Made by a program: the position numbers and the translations under genes. The notes beneath the pieces were generated by a model. That model worked only from the letters and a program-made list of their open reading frames with translations. It was not told the DNA's origin and did no database searches. Positions 61,621 through 64,000 of a DNA stretch of 64,000 bases are shown piece after piece (the stretch's first letter is position 1; each line of letters begins with the position of its first letter). Source of the DNA: an uncultured Brachyspira sp. (GTDB taxonomy: Bacteria; Spirochaetota; Brachyspiria; Brachyspirales; Brachyspiraceae); NCBI RefSeq assembly GCF_944388875.1, contig NZ_CALXKQ010000008.1, positions 36,770 to 100,769 of the forward strand, given 5' to 3'.

Positions 61621-63609
61621 TTAAAGTATATTCATAATATTGTTTATATCATTAATTTTTTCTTCTATATCATTCTTATATTTAACAACAAAAGAATTAT
61701 CTTTTACAGTTCCTCTTATAGCCTCAAAATCTCTTTCCATAATGCTCTTATCATCAACTCCGCAGCTTACCATTTTTGACAGATCATATTCTTTTTTTAC
61801 ATCTCTATAAAATATTTTATATGCCTCTTTTAAAAGCAAAACATGTTCCTTTAGTAATTTTATAATTGTATCTTTGTCTATATTATCAACTGCATATCTA
61901 GTTTTTAGAGTATTGATAACCCAAGCCTTTTCATCTAATGAATAATCATTATATAAACGTTCAAAAGATTTAATTAATAATTCAAGACTATTTATTTTAT
62001 TAAATTCTATATCTTTTATAATTCCGTCTATTCTTGATTTGGCACATATAAGCCCTCCGACATCAGCCCATTTTTCAAATACTCTCTCTTCATTATATTC
62101 TAATCTTTTTATTATTTCATCCATACTTTTTGATGATTTTATATATGAAAGTACTTTATCATGCAAATATAAATCTATTGCTATTGAATATCTTTGAGAA
62201 TATTTATCTAAAGATGATTTTTTTATTATCATGTTTTTGTATAATATATAATCTCCGTATTTATCAATATTCTCTATCTCTTTTCTTATTTCTTTTAATA
62301 TATTTTCAGAATTAATCATTTTAGAAACAGTATAGGGACTAAATACATCAAATATAATCAAATCTTTTTTATCACCAACCCTTCTATCTCTGTCTTTCCA
62401 TTTATTTTCATCGCGGCAAAGTCCTACGCCGAATAAATTTAAAGCAGGTATAAGTCTTGTTTGATGATATCCATGTTCAGTTATATATGAGAAAGGAAAA
62501 TCAGAGGTATCAACATTATCATAATGAGCACCTATAACTGTAGAAAAAGCTCCTATATGAGAAGGCCATAATATATATGAATTACTTCCTGTTTTGCATC
62601 CTCTTTCCATAAATCCATGATGATAAGGTCCTAGTTTGTACATATGATTGCTTTGATTTGTTCCGCTTCCTGCATTAAAGAAAGAAAAATGACTTGCTAT
62701 TAAAAGTGTTGCCTTATGATGTGTAACTGTATAAGGACCTGCAAATATAGAAAACATTTCTCCATGCTCTCCCTCGCAGTTTGCAAATAGAAGAGAATCC
62801 TCGCATGAAAATTGTCTTCCTAGTTTAACACCTTCACCTATAAATGCCTTTTTTATCACCGTGCTGTCAACTATATGTGCACCTTTTAATACTATTGCGT
62901 CTTTTAATATTACAGATGTTCCTATATATGAAGGACATTCTTTTGTACTTATTATTGTTGTATTATTAATTTCGTCCGTATTTTCTATTGTTGTATAAGG
63001 GTCTATATGAGAGTTTACTATAAGCCTTGCATTTATTATTTTTGCATGTTCTTTTATTTTACCGAATCTTCTAGTCTTTTTTGCCGTATAATCATCTATC
63101 ATAGCATTTATTCTTGCTCGCATTAAAAATCTATGTCTGTACATTGCTACCATATATGCTATATGAGAATTAAGTCTATTGAATATTTTTACGCTTCTTC
63201 CATCTCCTTCCATTATAGGAGAAGTTTCTACTCCGTTTCCAAAGCTGCTTTCTCCTTCCATATATATAGAGCCTGCATTTTCTATTATTGCTCCGTTTTC
63301 TATTTTGTAATTAGCAATAAATCTTCCTACATTATTAATGTAAACATTTCCGTTAATTGCTACATCTATTAATGTGGCTCTGTTTATAGATGCGGGTACT
63401 TTTACTTTATTATGATATTTTACCATTCCATTAAGTGCATTTATTTTAACCCTGCCGTGAAACTGAACATCTTTTATCCTGTTTAAATCTACATTTCTTA
63501 TGAATATTTTATCCCAAGATTGAGAAGAACATCCCTGAGATTTTAGGAATTCAATTTCTTCATTTGTTAAACTTCTAAATTCTTTATCATCATTACTAAA
63601 ACTATACAT
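61621..63609 (-). CDS. DUF4954 left-handed beta-helix protein
   Basis: The 662-residue protein contains a long hexapeptide-type beta-helix (about 60-320, for example AIVLKGAHIVDSTVIKKAFIGEGVKLGRQF) and a helical C-terminal part (about 450-660). The central GSGTNQSNHMYKLGPYHHGFMERGCKTGSNSYILWPSHIGAFSTVIGAHY is characteristic of DUF4954 proteins of spirochaetes and Bacteroidetes. The fold suggests a sugar-nucleotide acyl- or nucleotidyl-transferase, but no catalytic residue is known. It ends about 12 bases before prmA, so they are probably one transcript with proA. Confidence 0.85.
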   Translation of the reverse strand: MYSFSNDDKEFRSLTNEEIEFLKSQGCSSQSWDKIFIRNVDLNRIKDVQFHGRVKINALNGMVKYHNKVKVPASINRATLIDVAINGNVYINNVGRFIANYKIENGAIIENAGSIYMEGESSFGNGVETSPIMEGDGRSVKIFNRLNSHIAYMVAMYRHRFLMRARINAMIDDYTAKKTRRFGKIKEHAKIINARLIVNSHIDPYTTIENTDEINNTTIISTKECPSYIGTSVILKDAIVLKGAHIVDSTVIKKAFIGEGVKLGRQFSCEDSLLFANCEGEHGEMFSIFAGPYTVTHHKATLLIASHFSFFNAGSGTNQSNHMYKLGPYHHGFMERGCKTGSNSYILWPSHIGAFSTVIGAHYDNVDTSDFPFSYITEHGYHQTRLIPALNLFGVGLCRDENKWKDRDRRVGDKKDLIIFDVFSPYTVSKMINSENILKEIRKEIENIDKYGDYILYKNMIIKKSSLDKYSQRYSIAIDLYLHDKVLSYIKSSKSMDEIIKRLEYNEERVFEKWADVGGLICAKSRIDGIIKDIEFNKINSLELLIKSFERLYNDYSLDEKAWVINTLKTRYAVDNIDKDTIIKLLKEHVLLLKEAYKIFYRDVKKEYDLSKMVSCGVDDKSIMERDFEAIRGTVKDNSFVVKYKNDIEEKINDINNIMNIL

Positions 63610-63861
63610 AACTAAAAAACTTTCCTTTTATTTATTATTTATTTATCATTATAAAATTATGATATTTTAATCAAAATTTTAAATTCGTAAAAAAAATGAA
63701 AAATATTACAGATTATATACTGAAATGGAATAATTATCTATAAAAAAATTATTTATGTATGCATTGTATTAATACATATAGCATTTTTTACTGTAGAACT
63801 AAAAAGCTGATTTTTGGTATTCCTTTTTTATCATTAATATGTTTTATTTATCTTAAATAAC

Positions 63862-63889
63862 TTGTGTTTTTTATTATATATATTATAAT
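63862..63889 (+). promoter_or_regulatory. Promoter before the repeat-containing gene
   Basis: TTGTGT, a 16-base spacer and a perfect TATAAT, 30 bases before the ATG at 63920. The ribosome site is weak (AAGAAA). Confidence 0.55.
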
Positions 63890-63919
63890 AATTTTTAGTA
63901 ATAATTGGGTATTAAGAAA

Positions 63920-64000
63920 ATGTTAAATAATTTACAAGACAAGACAAGACAAGACAAGACAAGACAAGACAAGACAAGACAAGACAAGACAAGACAAGAC
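63920..64000 (+). CDS. Start of a possible phase-variable gene (partial)
   Basis: ATG at 63920 opens a frame reading MLNNL followed by repeated QDKTR that stays open to the window edge. The ACAAG repeat has no stop in any forward frame, so the product after the repeat depends on copy number. Only 27 codons are visible and the gene body is unseen, so this call rests on the promoter, ATG and repeat alone. Confidence 0.4.
   Translation, partial: MLNNLQDKTRQDKTRQDKTRQDKTRQD
63934..64000 (+). repeat. ACAAG pentanucleotide tandem repeat, at least 13 copies
   Basis: Perfect copies of ACAAG run from 63934 to the edge (67 bases, 13.4 units) and continue outside the window. No interruption is seen. 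The unit length is not a multiple of three, so slippage by one unit shifts a reading frame. Confidence 0.97.

Larger units (their letters stand above)
63610..64000 (+). other. Intergenic region with promoter and repeat at the window edge
   Basis: This 391-base stretch holds no complete gene. Bases 63610-63855 are AT-rich and include the upstream region of the DUF4954 gene. A promoter (63862-63889), an ATG (63920) and a pentanucleotide repeat (63934 to the edge) follow and probably mark the start of a plus-strand gene that lies mostly outside the window. Confidence 0.6.

Noticed and set aside
63934..64000. CRISPR array at the window edge
   Set aside because: The unit is five bases with no spacers, so it is a simple tandem repeat.

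Overview
The window is very AT-rich and tightly packed. It most likely comes from the chromosome of an anaerobic gut spirochaete of the genus Brachyspira. This is an inference from gene content: a spirochaete-type flagellar collar protein (FlbB), a DUF4954 beta-helix protein, short BspA/DUF285 repeat proteins, large TPR proteins, many Asn/Lys/Ile-rich lipoproteins, and TTGACA/TATAAT promoters in AT-rich spacers. No rRNA, tRNA, CRISPR array, insertion sequence or prophage was seen.

Layout. 1-0.9 kb: 3' part of an aminotransferase. 0.9-4.7 kb: an OLD-type ATPase/TOPRIM nuclease, a DUF285 repeat protein and recF, all on the minus strand. 4.9-10.0 kb: an acidic unknown protein, a large TPR protein and a gamma-glutamyltransferase. 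10.0-13.4 kb: RNA 2',3'-cyclic phosphodiesterase, a tandem pair of exported paralogues, flbB and a SatP-type acetate transporter. 13.6-18.0 kb: a mrdA-rodA cell-elongation operon ending in a receiver-PP2C phosphatase. 18.3-29.8 kb: a 14-gene minus-strand run of flavodoxins, aldo/keto reductases, an alcohol dehydrogenase, alpha/beta hydrolases, a carboxymuconolactone decarboxylase homologue, a cupin and a cyclophilin-like protein. Nine of these carry export signals. 29.9-32.7 kb: TetR, MerR and LysR regulators and an acetyltransferase. 32.9-34.0 kb: a decayed GT61-type glycosyltransferase gene. 34.0-42.6 kb: an amidase, topA, dprA, a TPR lipoprotein and an AddA-like helicase-nuclease. 42.7-46.5 kb: an AI-2E family permease, a GT9 glycosyltransferase, a TusA-like protein and a YedE selenium-type transporter. 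46.6-52.3 kb: a DUF2262 protein, a divergent PanD and a 1436-residue acyl-CoA dehydratase activase fusion. 52.4-55.9 kb: parA-GNAT-parB-DUF4384. 56.1-59.2 kb: a DUF1232 protein, a TPR protein and a lipoprotein. 59.4-63.6 kb: proA, prmA and a DUF4954 protein. The last 67 bases are a pentanucleotide repeat that runs off the edge.

The least ordinary parts are these. (1) The exported redox/hydrolase cluster has two textbook MerR-type promoters (19-nt spacer with an internal dyad), one before the cupin gene and one between merR and the acetyltransferase gene. (2) The ACAAG repeat at the right edge follows an ATG and a good promoter and looks like a phase-variation switch. (3) The yedE stop codon TGA lies in the base of a hairpin, and a second 64-nt hairpin follows before the TusA-like gene. 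(4) PanD lacks Tyr58 and has Asp in place of Gly at the self-cleavage site. (5) A copy of the proA 3' end lies beyond a 13-bp inverted repeat. All product names are from reading the sequences; no database search was possible.
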